NCBI GenBank assembly: GCA_020205615.1
Contig: CM035170.1
Span: 113,560,253 to 113,624,252 of the forward strand
Direction of reading: 5' to 3'
Source of the DNA: Panax quinquefolius
Lineage: Eukaryota; Streptophyta; Magnoliopsida; Apiales; Araliaceae
Length of the DNA stretch: 64,000 nt
This document shows, piece by piece, positions 1-11,716 of this stretch (its first letter is position 1; each line of letters begins with the position of its first letter). A program made the position numbers and the translations under genes. Under the pieces are notes generated by a model, which was given only the letters and a program-made list of their open reading frames with translations, had not been told where the DNA came from and searched no databases.

Positions 1-598
1 GAACATTAATTAATCGATGAATATCTTCGCCCAGTAGCAAAAAGATGAATATTTGATTCCAAGATATATATCGATTGATGTTATGTGGATAAAAGATAGA
101 TTTATGAACTTTAAATTCATACATGTAAGATAGTAGTTTGCATTCTCTACTTAACTCTTCTAATGAATTATTATTTCACGCTAATATTGATTTAAAATTT
201 GTTGCCTATTGTATTCTATTAGATTTTTCCTCGTTCAAGACTAACGATAATTTGTCAGATATTATCTTAGTCATAATATTCTTTATCGGGCTAGTTGAGC
301 TCACCCTTTTCCTTTTTGTTCCATTTTTCTTCTCGTGGAGGCGTAAATATAAATGAGTATTTAGCCTGTGGTAATGGAATGAAGGTTCTAGAGAGAGTTG
401 TTTTAGTAGTCCTCACCATTTTGTAAAATAATGTATCAATAATTGTGATGAGGATTTATTTGAGTATAGATATTGTCTAGAAGATAATATTTGTATTCAA
501 ACTCACGCTTATCGTTGTAATAATAAAGTCAGAGTTGTTTTCGCACTCACGACGACAAACTCGTAATGGGTGATGTATACCTATTTTGGGGCGCCATA
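1..598 (+). repeat. 5' LTR (3' portion) of the plus-strand gypsy element
   Basis: This matches the R/U5 end of the LTR family that recurs through the window. It holds the gcccagtagcaaaaagatga repeat module, the AATAAAG stretch near 520-530 and the terminal cctattttggggcgcca. The expected end is gcgtcaca; here it reads gcgccata. The rest of the LTR lies upstream of the window. A 72-codon ORF at 138-356 is not considered a gene. Confidence 0.85.
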
Positions 599-600
599 CT

Positions 601-610
601 TGGTATCGTA
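601..610 (+). other. Primer-binding site, initiator-Met-tRNA type
   Basis: TGGTATCGTA lies 2 bp after the LTR end. It resembles the plant iMet PBS TGGTATCAGAGC with a short deletion. Sister copies read TGGTATCGAGC or TAGTATCGAGC at the same place. The 170 bp from 611 to 781 are untranslated leader with no other feature. Confidence 0.75.
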
Positions 611-781
611 GTTTAGGATACGATCTCCCATGAGATCGGGAATAGAACTAGAGGGAGAGACGAGTAAATCCTTCGCTAAAGGTGTCCTACCTAAGCTTAT
701 TTGTTAATTGGTCAAGATATAGGATATTATGTGATATATTGATTTCTTAATTTACCCTTGTTTTACGACAAAGATTCGAGA

Positions 782-1998
782 ATGTCGACCGAGAATATTA
801 ACAATGGAAATGAGACCGTGGAGACGCTCAGATTTCACCAACGAGGAGAACGTGCAACAGTCGGCAATGTTCCTCCCGCGAACAACACCATCGAGCGCGA
901 TGATGAACGAGGGATGTTTGAAGCTTTTTAGCTCACGCAAAATCGCATTTGGGAGACTCGTGTTCAAAATACAAGAGGAAATGATAAGAATTCACCAAGT
1001 TGTCACAAAATGCAAGCGCTCAAAGAGTCAGACCACCGAATTTAAGGGAAAGCCGTGATCCGATCTGGCGAAACACGGGTCAAGCAAATTACCAAGATAT
1101 TCATGTCTGGGATGCACCTGAGAACATAGGTTCCATTCGCCACCTTTATGTTCCGTGGGCAGGCAGATCATCGGTGGGAGTCTCAGGAAGTTGCACTCCA
1201 TCCAAACCAAGACTCAAAGATGTTCTCGGGGAGACGCTTTCAGAACTATTTAATGACAAATACTTTCCAAAAGTGTTCGCTATACGAAGGAAGTGGAGTT
1301 CATCGATTAGAACAAAACAATACGACGTGTCTCAAAGACGAGGCAAAGTTTGCAGAGTTATCCGTGCTTTCAGACCTCATTTGGTGGAGAATGAGGAACG
1401 ATACTTATTTGGATGTTTTTAGAGGTTCAAACCCGAGATACGCCAAGATCTCATTTCTCATAAATTTTCTCTATTCGGGACATGTTGTAAACAGGCTCAA
1501 TTATTAGAAGCGAGATAACGTAGTACGGCCAATCGAGGGACCACAACCGTGGATCGTATACCGTAGATAAGTAGCCAACAAAATAACGATAATAACCATG
1601 AGAAAGAAAAAGACGGACAAAATGGTAACCACTCCGTGGTAATCATGGCCATGAAAATAAGAAGCGAAGTGAGGAGATTTTAAAAAGAGGAGATTTAACA
1701 ACGACTACGTGAAGACGACAAACACTTAAAGAATCGGGTTCTAGTGGAGGAGAATTCACCACCCATTATATGCTATAAATGCGTAAAAAGAGGGATATAT
1801 CACCAAACCGCCCACAACAGCTCAAGGTATGCTATAATTGTGGAAAGGAAGGACATATCGCCGAGATCAGACGAGAATAAACCTAGTTCAATGGGGGATT
1901 TTGACTCAAAAGATCGTCCCGTAAAAGTCAAAGTCAACCATTCTCGGAAGAGCGCTTTGTCAGGATCGGTCAAAATGCGAGGAACCCAAACGAGGTGA
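782..1998 (+). pseudogene. gag: gypsy gag (broken)
   Basis: Gag would form the cytoplasmic virus-like particle and package element RNA. The start is the ATG at 782 (MSTENINNG), at the same place as in the minus copies. Open segments at 1000-1422 and 1148-1507 carry the Retrotrans_gag core around FNDKYFP and the ENEER block near 1390-1410. Two CCHC zinc knuckles follow: CYKC at 1771-1782 and CYNCGKEGH at 1830-1856. The protein is split over all three frames by single-base indels and has an in-frame stop near 930. The second knuckle is intact as read. Confidence is high for identity and none for function. Confidence 0.85.
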
Positions 1999-2330
1999 TC
2001 ACGGTAAGCTATTTATAAATTCTCACAAGTTTATACCTTACTGACACCGGTAAGTTACCCATTCATTTATCTCTCCCGCATGTGCTCAACGCTTAAACTC
2101 GACTCGAGAAATTAGACTTTCACCTATCCGTGGAAACTCCGCTAGAGAAACTTTCATCACATCCATCGCTTATAAATCTGTTTGATTCAAGTTGGCACCA
2201 TCACCTTACCCGTTGATTTTATCTCTTTAAAGATACTTGCTTTTTGATGTGATTTTGTGGATTGATTGGTTAACCACTCATCATGCCAAAATTGATTATT
2301 TTTCGTAAGTGTCATAGTTTTCATATTCCT
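1999..2330 (+). pseudogene. gypsy aspartic protease (broken)
   Basis: The retropepsin domain would cut the Gag-Pol polyprotein. It follows the N-P-N-E-V-I-T block just after gag. The catalytic Asp-Thr-Gly is readable at 2043-2051 (GAC ACC GGT). The downstream DVILWIDWLTTHHAK block is near 2247-2290, and the DVILGIDWL equivalent is shared by all copies. The residue after DTG is Lys, not the usual Ala, within a frameshifted stretch. All minus-strand copies read D-L-G here, so this is the only copy with a canonical triad. Confidence 0.75.
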
Positions 2331-3860
2331 AACCAACTCATTGCATTTAATTCAAGCAACTAAACCATTAAAATCAATCATCGCTATATCTAATCATAAA
2401 GCTATTCGCTTATTAAAAAACTGGATGTCGCTTTTTAGCCCATGTTATGGATTTGAATAAAGACACGCCAAATTTGAATAATATTCTCGTTGTTATCGAT
2501 TTTCCGACGATTTTCAAGAACTTCCTGGCCTACCCCGTAACGTGAAGTTGAATTCTTTATCGATCTTGAACCCGCACAAAGCCCATTTCTAAAACCCCAT
2601 ATCGAATGGCTCCTATTGAACTTCGTGGAGTTAAAGGTCCAACTATTGTGAATTGTTGGACATGCTTTCATTCTGGCCCCAAGACATCTCCTCGGGGTGC
2701 TCCTGCTTTATTCAGAAAGAAGAAAGACGGAGTATGCGATTTTGTATCGACTATCTGAATCGAACCATGTCACCATCAAGAATAGGTATCTCTACCTCAG
2801 ATCGATGACTTGTTCGACCAACATGTAAGTGGGCACAATTTTTTCAAAGATCGATCTTCGCTCGATATCATCACCAAGATTAGAATCGAGGATATTCCAA
2901 AGATCGCCTTTAGAATCTTGCAGACGGGCATTATGAATTTTTAGTCATGTCTTTCTGATTAACTAATGCTCCTCGCCATTTCATGGATATGATGAACCGA
3001 GTATTCAAGGAATATTTGGATCTTTGTTGTCATTTTTTATCGATGACACATCCTCATATATTCCAAAAGTCGTGGAAGATCATGAGCACCATTTGTTCGG
3101 TACTCCAAAGGCTTCGTGAAAACAAACTATATGCCAAATTGAAGAAATGCGAAGTTCGCTTCGAGGAAGTAGCATTCGGGCACGGGTGTCAAAAACACGG
3201 AGTATCCGCTGATCCACTTTAAGATCAAGCAATACAAAGTGGAGCAAACCAAGCTTCAGTGATCAAGACGTAGCTTTTTGGGCTTAACCGGTTATTATCG
3301 AGATTCGTGGAAGGGTTTTCTCTAATCGCTACTCCATTAACTCAAATTTAACTCTGGAAGGATACAAAATTGTTTGAGCGAAGAACGCGAGAAGAGTTTC
3401 CAAGAGCTTAAGAGAGACTTATTTCTAAGACTGCTCTAACAATACCATCCGGTCTCTGATGGATTTGTTATCTCACAAATGATGCTTCGTGCAAAGGGTT
3501 AGATGTGTTCTCATGCAACGGGAAAGTCATAGCCTATGCCTCATCGACAACTTAAAGAATATGAGAGGAATTATCCTACCATGATCTAGAGTCAAGCAAA
3601 GTAATAATTGCCGCTTAAAGATACGGAGGCACTATCTATACGGGGAGAAAGTGGAGATATATTCGCACCATAAAAGCCTCAAATATTTCTTCACGCAAAA
3701 AGAACTCAACACGCAAAGAACAACGCTGGCTCGAGCTATTGAAAGATTACATTTACCACACTATTCAATACCATCCCCGAAAAGTTTAACGGTAATCGAC
3801 ATTGAGTAAGATCATACGCAGGAACGAAAAGCGATGATGTCAAGATATATGACAGAGCCA
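2331..3860 (+). pseudogene. gypsy reverse transcriptase and RNase H (broken)
   Basis: RT copies element RNA into cDNA and RNase H removes the template. The RT entry is marked by the SPRGAP and KKKDG block at 2690-2735 and the N-H-V-T-I-K-N-R-Y block near 2765-2790. The catalytic FIDD is at 3036-3047, with flanking sequence frameshifted. The ORF at 2983-3222 covers the palm C-terminus ([11 protein letters not shown] at about 3120-3155). The GLTGYYR connection sits near 3282-3305. RNase H begins near the NDASCKG segment at 3478-3500, with the HHKSLKY block near 3668-3690. Multiple stops and frameshifts make it non-functional. Confidence 0.8.
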
Positions 3861-5300
3861 ACTTTAATAGAAAAAGTTAAGGTCAAGTTTGCCATCCACC
3901 CTGAGTCGATGCGTATGAAGAAGAAAGTACAAGAAGGAGCTATTCCTAAGTTTAGAATCGATGAAGAAGGAATACTTCGAGTCCACTCTGCACTTTCAGG
4001 TTCCTAACGACTCGATTTCAAGTACAAGATTATGATGGAGGCAACACAATACACCATTTGCAATCCATCTCGAAGTACTAAATGTATCGTGATCTTCATA
4101 TACATTTTGGTGGAACAATATGAAGAGAGAGATTGCAAAGTTTATCTCAATGTGTTTAACTTGTCAACGAAAAAGGCGAGCATCTAGTACCTAAGGGTCC
4201 GCTGCAACCACTGAGATTCCAAATGGAAGTGGGAACACATTACCATGGATTTCAAGCATGGGTCTTCCTACTTTCTCAAGGCATCAATGCTATTTGGGTT
4301 ATTGTTGATAGATTAACCAAGTTCCGCTTCATTTCTTGCCGACACGGAGACTTATTCCTCGAACGCCTCGCACAGATGACGACGAATGAGATCAGGAGGT
4401 CGTATGGCATGCCCAGATCCATAGTTTTCGGATCGTGACCCAAGATTCACTTCAAGATTTTGGGTTAGCTTGCAGAAAAAGCTACGGGCAGGATTTGCGA
4501 TTTATGTTTAAGATACCATCCTCAAAACGGATTTTGACAATCGTAGAGGACTATTCAAACTCTCAAGATCTATTAAGACTGCGGTCCTAGACTTCAATAG
4601 TTGGGATAAGTATTTACCATCGGTGGAATTCTCCTACAACAACAGCTTATCGTGCAAGTATAGTGTGGCTCCATTCAAGCATTATATGGACGAAAATGTC
4701 GCTTCTCCAATATGTTGGGACGAGGTGGTGAATAACATTGTTGGGACCCGAAAGTCAGTACGTATGACTCACTTTAAAAGATCCAAATGATTCGATAACG
4801 ATACAAACCAAGACAAGATCGATAAAAGAGTTATGGATCTTCATCGAAAGGACGTGGAATTTAGTATGGGGATCATGATTATCATGAAGTTGCTCCACGG
4901 AAGCGGAGTTACAAGATTTGGGAAGAGAGGAAAGCTCAATCCACCATTTATCGTCCATTTCAAATTCTCGACCGAAAGTAGGAAATGTAGCCTATAGACT
5001 CGCTGCTACATTCTTCGAGTACGTGTTCATAATGTTTCATATATTCATCAAATGTGAAAGTTTCATATACATGTTATAGAATTAGAACTGACGAATACGT
5101 CAAGACTTAAAGACCCAAGACGCTACAAGATCTTAGAAGTTAAAGGAGTATGTCCTACATAAGAAAGGACTTAAAGTATTGCAGGAGGAATCATGCTATA
5201 CAAGATCTTGGATAGAATCGAATGTCCGACGCGCAGAAAGGTCATACCACTGTTAAAGCCAATTTCGGAGGAATCATAAATTTATATGAGGAAATCAGAA
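3861..5300 (+). pseudogene. gypsy integrase with chromodomain remnants (broken)
   Basis: Integrase inserts the cDNA into host DNA. The H2C2 zinc-finger region is at about 4040-4180 (EERDCKVYLN-type reading). The core begins at the TMD motif, whose catalytic Asp codon is at 4248-4250, inside the ORF 4223-4438. The DPRFTS-equivalent lies at 4437-4455. The C-terminal domain (V-T-R-F-G-K-R-G-K-L-N-P block) is at 4910-4945 and the NVFH-like block near 5030. Two partial chromodomain-like pieces, each carrying GGAGGAATCAT, are at 5181-5191 and 5259-5269, as if the tail were locally duplicated. From 5300 to 5440 I see only degraded element sequence and no polypurine tract. Confidence 0.75.
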
Positions 5301-5440
5301 GACCGGGAATTGAATTAATGAAACGAAATTAGGTATCCTTATTTTCAAACAGGGTTGTGCACGTACATGGATAGTTATGGGTAAACGCCAAGCAAAGGGT
5401 TATAAAAGGACGTTAAATTTCATATGAGGAGGTCAGATAA

Positions 5441-5766
5441 GACCAGGGCCCCATATCAACTTATTATTAATGAAATTTAATATTTCTATTTATTATTTTG
5501 AAATAAGTATGGTCGATTTGATTAATGTGGATAACAGAATTATCGTCTTCAAATTTTATTTAAATATTTCAAAATAAGCAAGTGGTTATAAATATTTATA
5601 AAATATGGAATATTGTTGCTATTCATAAAGAATATTCCCAAAAATACACTACTCAATAATGGTTAGAATTATCGCTCAAAGATTTTATCGAAGTTAATAA
5701 TCATTGCGTTGATATTTTATATATCATTGTTTCAATAATCACATTACACAAGATTTTCATTACAAA
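5441..5766 (+). repeat. 3' LTR of the plus-strand gypsy element, first piece
   Basis: It starts with a degraded form of the LTR start (gggccccatatcaacttatt in place of TGTAAGACCCCAACTTATT). It continues through the tgatttgattaatgtgga and gcaagtggttataaat blocks of U3. It stops at 5766 in the block that normally reads cacaagattttccattat. The LTR resumes at 40531. The piece is internally shortened relative to other copies. Confidence 0.75.
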
Positions 5767-8543
5767 ATAGGTATACATCACCCATTCGAAAGTCACAATA
5801 ATGGTATGTAAAATAACTACAACTTTATTATTACAACAAGAAATCGTGAGTTTGAATACAAATATTATCTTCTAGATAATATCTATACTCAAATAAATCC
5901 TCATCACATTTATCGATACATTATTTTACAAAATGGTGAGGACTACTAAACAATCTTTTCTAAAACCTTCATTCCATACCCGACTGCACTCGCTATATTC
6001 TCGCCTCCCGAGGAGAGAAAAATGGAACAAAAGGAAAAGGGTGAGCTCAACTAGCTCAAGAAGAATATTACGACTAAGATAATATACAACAAATTATCGT
6101 TAGTCTTCAACAGGAAAAATCTAATGTAATACAATAGACAACAAATTTTAAATCAATATTCGCAATGAAATAATAATTCATTGTAAGAGTTAAGAGAGAA
6201 TGCAAACTACTATCTTCTATGTATGAATTTAAAAGTTCATCGCTCATCTTTTATCCCAGAACATCAATCAATATACATCCGAATCAAATATTCATCATCT
6301 TGCACTACAAAGCCAAAGATATTCATCACTGGGTCATGTTCATTTAAACACTGCTCATCTTGCACTACTGACCATGTGCCAAAGATAAGATAAATCATTC
6401 ATCTTGCACTATAAAAGCCAAAGATATCATTAAGAAATCATTCATCTTGCACTACAAAGCCAAAGATATTCAATAATATCATCATTTAAGATCGAGGATG
6501 ATGAAAATATTTTTTTTAAAGAAACGAATCCAAAGAAAAACAAAATGACAAGGATTAAGGATTAAGGATTTATTTTGTTTTATCCACGTTCAAAAAATAC
6601 CTCAAAATAATCATAAGTGGTGTAAAATTCAAGAATGATCAAAACATGGATACAATCAAAGCTAAGATCCGTAATAGATATTTTGGACAAAAAGAAGAAA
6701 TTTTATTTTTCTATGAATAGTCACAGATACGTGAATAAGGTCAGATACGTGAATAAAGGCCGATAACGTGAATAAGAACTCCGACACCAAAAGATAGAAA
6801 TTCCAAAAACATCTTCACGCTTATATAGTATCGTGAATAAGAATCGTGAATAAGAATCGTGAATAAGAATCGTGAATAAGAACTCATGAATAAGAACTCA
6901 TGAATAAGAAACCCATACATGAAAAAGTTCCAAATTTGATAAAACTTCAGATCAATATTTCAAAGATAATGATATCAAGAAATAATATCATTCGAGAAAA
7001 AAATAATATCCCTTACCTCAAAAAGATCAAGATTTCTAAATGAAATAATTTGATATAAGGTCAAGGAACTTGCACCGCCTAGCAATACTCAAAGTATACT
7101 CAAAATACTCACAAGAATACGCCGATAATATAGAGAGAGAAAACTTCAGCTTCTCGTGTGATTTTCAATTCTAACCCAAGACCCTATTTATAGAAAACGC
7201 TAGAACACCAAAGGTAAAATTTAATAAAATAATAATATAATTATATAAATTTCTTAGCCCACCTTTAGGAAATCAGATCACCAACCACACATGTTAAAAC
7301 ATTCTCCAAAATGCAATAAAAAACGTTTTTCATAAAATAAATAATTTAAACTCCCAAAATCAATTATTTTTGAGCTTCCTAACTTCAATAATTCATAATA
7401 AATAGCCCTTTCATCAGTAAAATTCAAATCATGAGTTTTTATAGGAAATTCAATTTCTACAACTTTGCGTAAGAAAGTTTTTCCAAATTCCAAATAGAAA
7501 TTGACCGAAATCCACAAACAAGCGATTTTACAAAGCTATAATCAAATTTCACCAATAAATGGGGTCCATTTAACATGTTTAACATGTTTTAAACATTTAT
7601 TGCAACAAAAATACTCTTCCTCCTCAGATACTCATATATCCCACATTCGTTGTAAAATATCACCATTAATATATTATTAAAAAATAATATATTTAAACGA
7701 ATTATTTTATCGTAAAAGATAAAATATTAATTTTCAACAATTGTCATTTTAAAAATTTTCTCCATCTATATCCACATAAAATCAATATTTTCCTCATCAT
7801 ATAAATCAATAATTAATTATTCACAAATAATATTACGTAATCACAATATCGACAACTGTGCAGCCTCCTCAGAAAGCAGGGCTTTCCAATAAGAATTTCT
7901 TCATCGGGCGCCGCAATTAGGTGACCAAACCTCTCCTTAGATGTAACTTTCTAGACATTGCCAATAATGTTATCTAATAATATTATTCAGATAATATGAA
8001 TTATCGCTTCGATAATGAAAATAATCGTAATGACAATTATCAAACAACAAAATAATATAAAATATCAACGCAAAGAATTATTAACTCAATAAAATACATC
8101 GAACAAGAATTATCGTAACCATTATTGAGAAAGTAGTGCCTTCACGTAAGAATCAATAATTGGTGCAATACCGTGCGCCATCGCTCAACAACGCCAGACA
8201 AGGTGTTTTAACCAACCGGTATTCCAACACAATTTAATTCAGAATAACTACGCCCGTTATTTAAAAACAACTTATATTTGTCGCTTTTTCATCCAATCGC
8301 TCAGCATGGGGCTCCACACATGGTCGCTACCGTCGCATTTAATATTCCCGACAAAGACATTTAATATTCCATTCCACCAAACTAATATTCCCGACAACAA
8401 TGAATATTTTATAACCACTGCTTATTTTGAAATATTTCATGATTTAACCCTTAACTATCCACATTAATCAAATCAACCCTTACTATTTCAAAATAATAAA
8501 TAAAGGAAATTCCTTTTATTTAAAAAATTTTTGGGGTCTTACA
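5767..8543 (-). repeat. gypsy LTR, type I, minus strand (3' LTR of the first array unit)
   Basis: On the minus strand this runs from TGTAAGACCCC (8543) to the cctattttg end (5767). It lacks only the last 11 or so bases (ggggcgtcaca) at the junction with the plus LTR. It carries the type I U3 module (about 7240-7760, including tgtttaaaacatgttaaaca in reverse), the TATA box, the 13-14 bp gtgaataag repeats (about 6832-6910) and the aaagatattcatc repeats (about 6310-6470). Short ORFs inside it (for example 7278-7517) are not credible genes. Confidence 0.9.
7184..7193 (-). promoter_or_regulatory. LTR TATA box
   Basis: The minus strand reads CTATAAATAG, about 1.35 kb into the LTR. It is followed by a TC-rich tctctctctatatta stretch, a plausible transcription start. 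The same box is found in every LTR copy that retains this region. Confidence 0.7.
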
Positions 8544-8556
8544 ACCTCCCTCCTTA
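8544..8556 (-). other. Polypurine tract
   Basis: The minus strand reads TAAGGAGGGAGGT directly before the LTR start TGTAAGACC. This is the expected primer for plus-strand cDNA synthesis. Confidence 0.8.
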
Positions 8557-9890
8557 TGAAATTTCGCCCTCTAAATCGACGACGCATTCGTGTGTTTCAA
8601 AAGGTGAGGATACTCGCTTTCATTTCCGCTTCCAATTCCTGTGTCATTTCCTCTATAAAGCATGATTCCTCCACAAAACTTTAACTTGTGGTATGACCTT
8701 TCATGCAGTAGGACATGCTCCTTCCTATCCAAGATCTTGACAGTACCTCCTCACACGCTAAGTCTTCTCGCTATCTCGTCTCGGCTCTAACTCAATAACG
8801 TGGTTCGGTCTTTCACATATTTATTTAAGCATGATATGTGAAACACATTATGAACATTTAGACATACTTTGAGGTAACGCAAGTCTATAAAGCTACATTT
8901 CCTACTCCTGGCCAAGAATTTGAAATGGACCAATAAATCGTGGATCGAGCTTTCTCTCTTCCCAAATCTTGTAACTCCTTCCATGGAGCAACTCGCAACA
9001 ATACATGATCCCCTCACATTAAATTCCACGCCCTTTCGGCGAAGATCCGTGATAACTCTTTTGTCGATCTTGTGCCGCTTTGTATACGCTGTTTAATCAT
9101 TCGATCTTTTCTAGTAGTCATACGCATTTTAACTCGGGTCCCAACAATGTCAAGTTTCACCCACCTCATCCCAACATATCGAGAATCTACATTTTCGGCC
9201 CATATAATGCTTCAAATGGAGCCACACCTATACTGCCTCGATAATCGCTGGTTGTAGGAGAATTCCACCAATGGTAAATACTTATCCCAACTACCCTTTG
9301 AAGTTCTAGGACACGTAGTCTTAATAGATCTTCAAGAGTTTGAATAGTCCTCTCTCGATTGTTCGTCTGCTTGGGGATGGTACGTTAACTAAATCGCAAA
9401 CTGCGCTCATAGCTTTTTGCAAGCTAACCCAAAATCTTGAAGTGAATCTTGGGTCACGATCCAAACTATGGATATACAGCATGCCATGCAACCTCACAAT
9501 CTCATTCACGCATATACTAAAGAAGACGCTCAAGGAATAAGTCTCCAGACGGCAAAGAAATGAGCAGTACTTGGTTAATCTATCAACAATAACCCAAATA
9601 AAGATTGATGCCTCGAGAAACCGTAGGAAGACCCAGAACTAAATCCATAAGTAATGTGTTCCACTTCCATTCCTAATCTCAAGTGGTTGCAACGGACCCT
9701 TAGGTACAAGATGTCCGCCTTTACACGCCGGCAAGTTAAACACATCGAGATAAACTTTGCAATCTCTCTCTTCATATTGTTCCACCAAAATGTACGTCAA
9801 GATCACGATACATTTTAGTACTTCTGTGATGGATCGCAAATGGTGTATTGTGTGCCTCCATCATAATCTCAGACTTCAAATCGTAGTCGT
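8557..9890 (-). pseudogene. gypsy integrase plus chromodomain (broken), array unit 1
   Basis: Read on the minus strand. The H2C2 and core-entry segment is at 9575-9839 (FISMCLTCRRVKAD). The DPRFTSRFWVSLQKAM core block is at 9321-9533. The C-terminal domain is in the ORF 8787-9029, ending with a VHNVFHISCLNKYV block. Downstream, about 8580-8780, translation in shifting frames gives the V-K-V-L-W-R-N-H-A motif of the chromodomain that tethers chromoviruses to heterochromatin. It joins the polypurine tract without a visible gap. Several frameshifts separate these parts. Confidence 0.82.
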
Positions 9891-11460
9891 TAGAACACAA
9901 AGTTCAGAGTGGACTCAAGTATTCCTTCTTCATCAATTCTCGCTCCTAATAGCTCCTTCTTGTAGATTTCTTCTTCATAACGATCACCCGGGTCGCTGGC
10001 TCGAGCAACCTTAACTTTTTCTATTAAAGTTGGCTCTACGCAGATACTTGACATCATCGCACTGCTCCCTCAAGATATGATCTTCTACTCAACGCGCCGC
10101 CTACCACGCTCTTTTACCAGATGGTATCAATAGTGTGGTCGTAGTCTTCAATAGCTCGAGCCAACGTCCGCCAAGATGTCGAAGTTCTTTTTGAGTGAAG
10201 AAATATTTAAGGCTTTTTATGGTCCGAATATATCTCCACTTTCTCCCCATATAGATAAGGCTCCATATTTTTAGCGCTGAAACGATCGGGCCGCTAACTC
10301 TAGATCACGAGTAGGATAATTCCTCTCATACTTTTTAAGTTGTCGCGAGGCATAGGCTATGACTTTCCCACGCTGCATGAGAACACATCCTAACCCTTTC
10401 GCTCAAGCATCATCAGAGATAACAAATCCATCCGAACCAGATGGTATTGTTGTAAACAGCCAAATAAGTCTCCTCTTAAGCTCTTGGAAACTTTTCTCGC
10501 ATTCTTCGCTCCAAACTAATTTTTGTATCCTTCCGAAGTTAATCGAAGTTAATGGAGTAGCGATTCGAGAAAACCCTTCCACTAATCTCCGATAATAACC
10601 AAATTAAGCCCAAAAGCTACGATTTCAACCACCGACTTGGTTGTTCTAACTTCAGATTGCTTCAATCTTCACGGATCAACAGATACTCCATGTTTCGACA
10701 CCACGCGCCCAAGGAATGCTACTTCCTCAAGCCGTAACTCGTGATTTCTTCAATTTGGCATATAGTTGGTTTTCACGAAGTTTTCGAGTACCAAATTTTA
10801 AATGGCAGCTCATGATCTTCACTACTTTTGAATATACGAGGATGTCATCAATAAAGACAACAACGAATCGATCCAAATATTCCTCAATACTTGGCTCATC
10901 ATATCCATGAAAGTCAGTAGAGCATTAGTTAGTCCGAAAAGACACGACTAAGAATTCATAATGCCCATACCGAAGTTCTCAAGGCGCGCTTTTGAATATC
11001 CTCGCCTAATCTTCAAACCGATGATATCCGTAATCTAAGATCGATTTTTGAAAAGAATTGCAGGCTCTCAGAATCGGGTCAAACAAGTCATCAATACGAG
11101 GTAGAGGATACCTATTCTCGATGGTGACATGGTTCAATTCCCCGATAGTCAATACAAAGTCGCATACTCCCGCTCTTTTCTTCTTTACAAATAAAAACAG
11201 AGCACCCCAAGGAGATGTACTAGATTTAATGAAACCGATGTCCAACAATTCCTCGTAGTTGGACCTTTAACTCAAGTTCAATAGAGCCATTCGATATGGG
11301 GTTTTAGAAATGGGCTTGTACTGTGTTCAAGATCAATAAAGAATTCAACTTCACGCTCGGGGTAGACCGGAAGTTCTTCAGAAATACATCAGAAAGTCAA
11401 TAACAACAGAATATTATTCAAATTTGACGGTCTTTATTCAAATCCATAACATGGGCTAAG
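9891..11460 (-). pseudogene. gypsy RT and RNase H (broken), array unit 1
   Basis: RNase H occupies about 10010-10620 and RT about 10621-11450 on the minus strand. The catalytic FIDD is encoded at 10844-10855. The ORF 11006-11248 holds [11 protein letters not shown], then the [21 protein letters not shown] block. The segment after DDLFD reads PILRACNSF, a form of the same garbled PIL..NSF stretch seen in the other minus copies. Frames change several times. Confidence 0.82.
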
Positions 11461-11716
11461 AAAGCTCGACATCCGCTTTTCAATAAACTAATAGCTTTAT
11501 GATTAGATATGATGATTGATTGATTTTAATGGTTTAGTTGGTTGAATTGCATAACAGTCAAGTTAGGAATATGAAAACTAACAACCTTTAAAACAATCAA
11601 TTTTTACGATGAGTAGCTAACCAATCAATCCCTAAAATCACATCAAAAGCAAGTATCTTTAAAGAGATAAGTAAGCGTATCAATCAAACAAGAGGTATAA
11701 CAAGGATGATGATTCT
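11461..11716 (-). pseudogene. gypsy protease C-terminal remnant, array unit 1
   Basis: The minus strand encodes the I-S-L-K-I-L-A-F-D-V-I-L block near 11640-11680 and the segment after it. The sequence then runs directly into an LTR near 11717. The protease active site, all of gag, the PBS and the leader are therefore deleted from this unit. The junction lies around ggtataacaaggatgatgat at 11695-11714. Confidence 0.75.

Noticed and set aside
601..610. Possible tRNA gene at the PBS
   Set aside because: Only the acceptor-end complement is present. There are no D, anticodon or T arms.
1..5440. Endogenous pararetrovirus (caulimovirid)
   Set aside because: An integrase with zinc-finger and core motifs, LTRs and a polypurine tract are present in the family, and no movement-protein region is seen. 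Ty3/gypsy fits.
6832..6910. Regular gtgaataag repeats resembling a CRISPR array
   Set aside because: Units are 13-14 bp with no spacers, occur in every LTR, and lie in plant retrotransposon DNA.
7278..7517. 79-codon sense ORF in the type I U3 module (partly open also at 39430-39648)
   Set aside because: It lies upstream of the LTR promoter, is broken in most copies and matches no family I know.
9340..9540. Plus-strand ORFs across minus-strand pol regions (for example 9340-9540, 22766-23068, 26658-27032, 60113-60331)
   Set aside because: They are complements of integrase or gag coding sequence and recur only because the copies are homologous.
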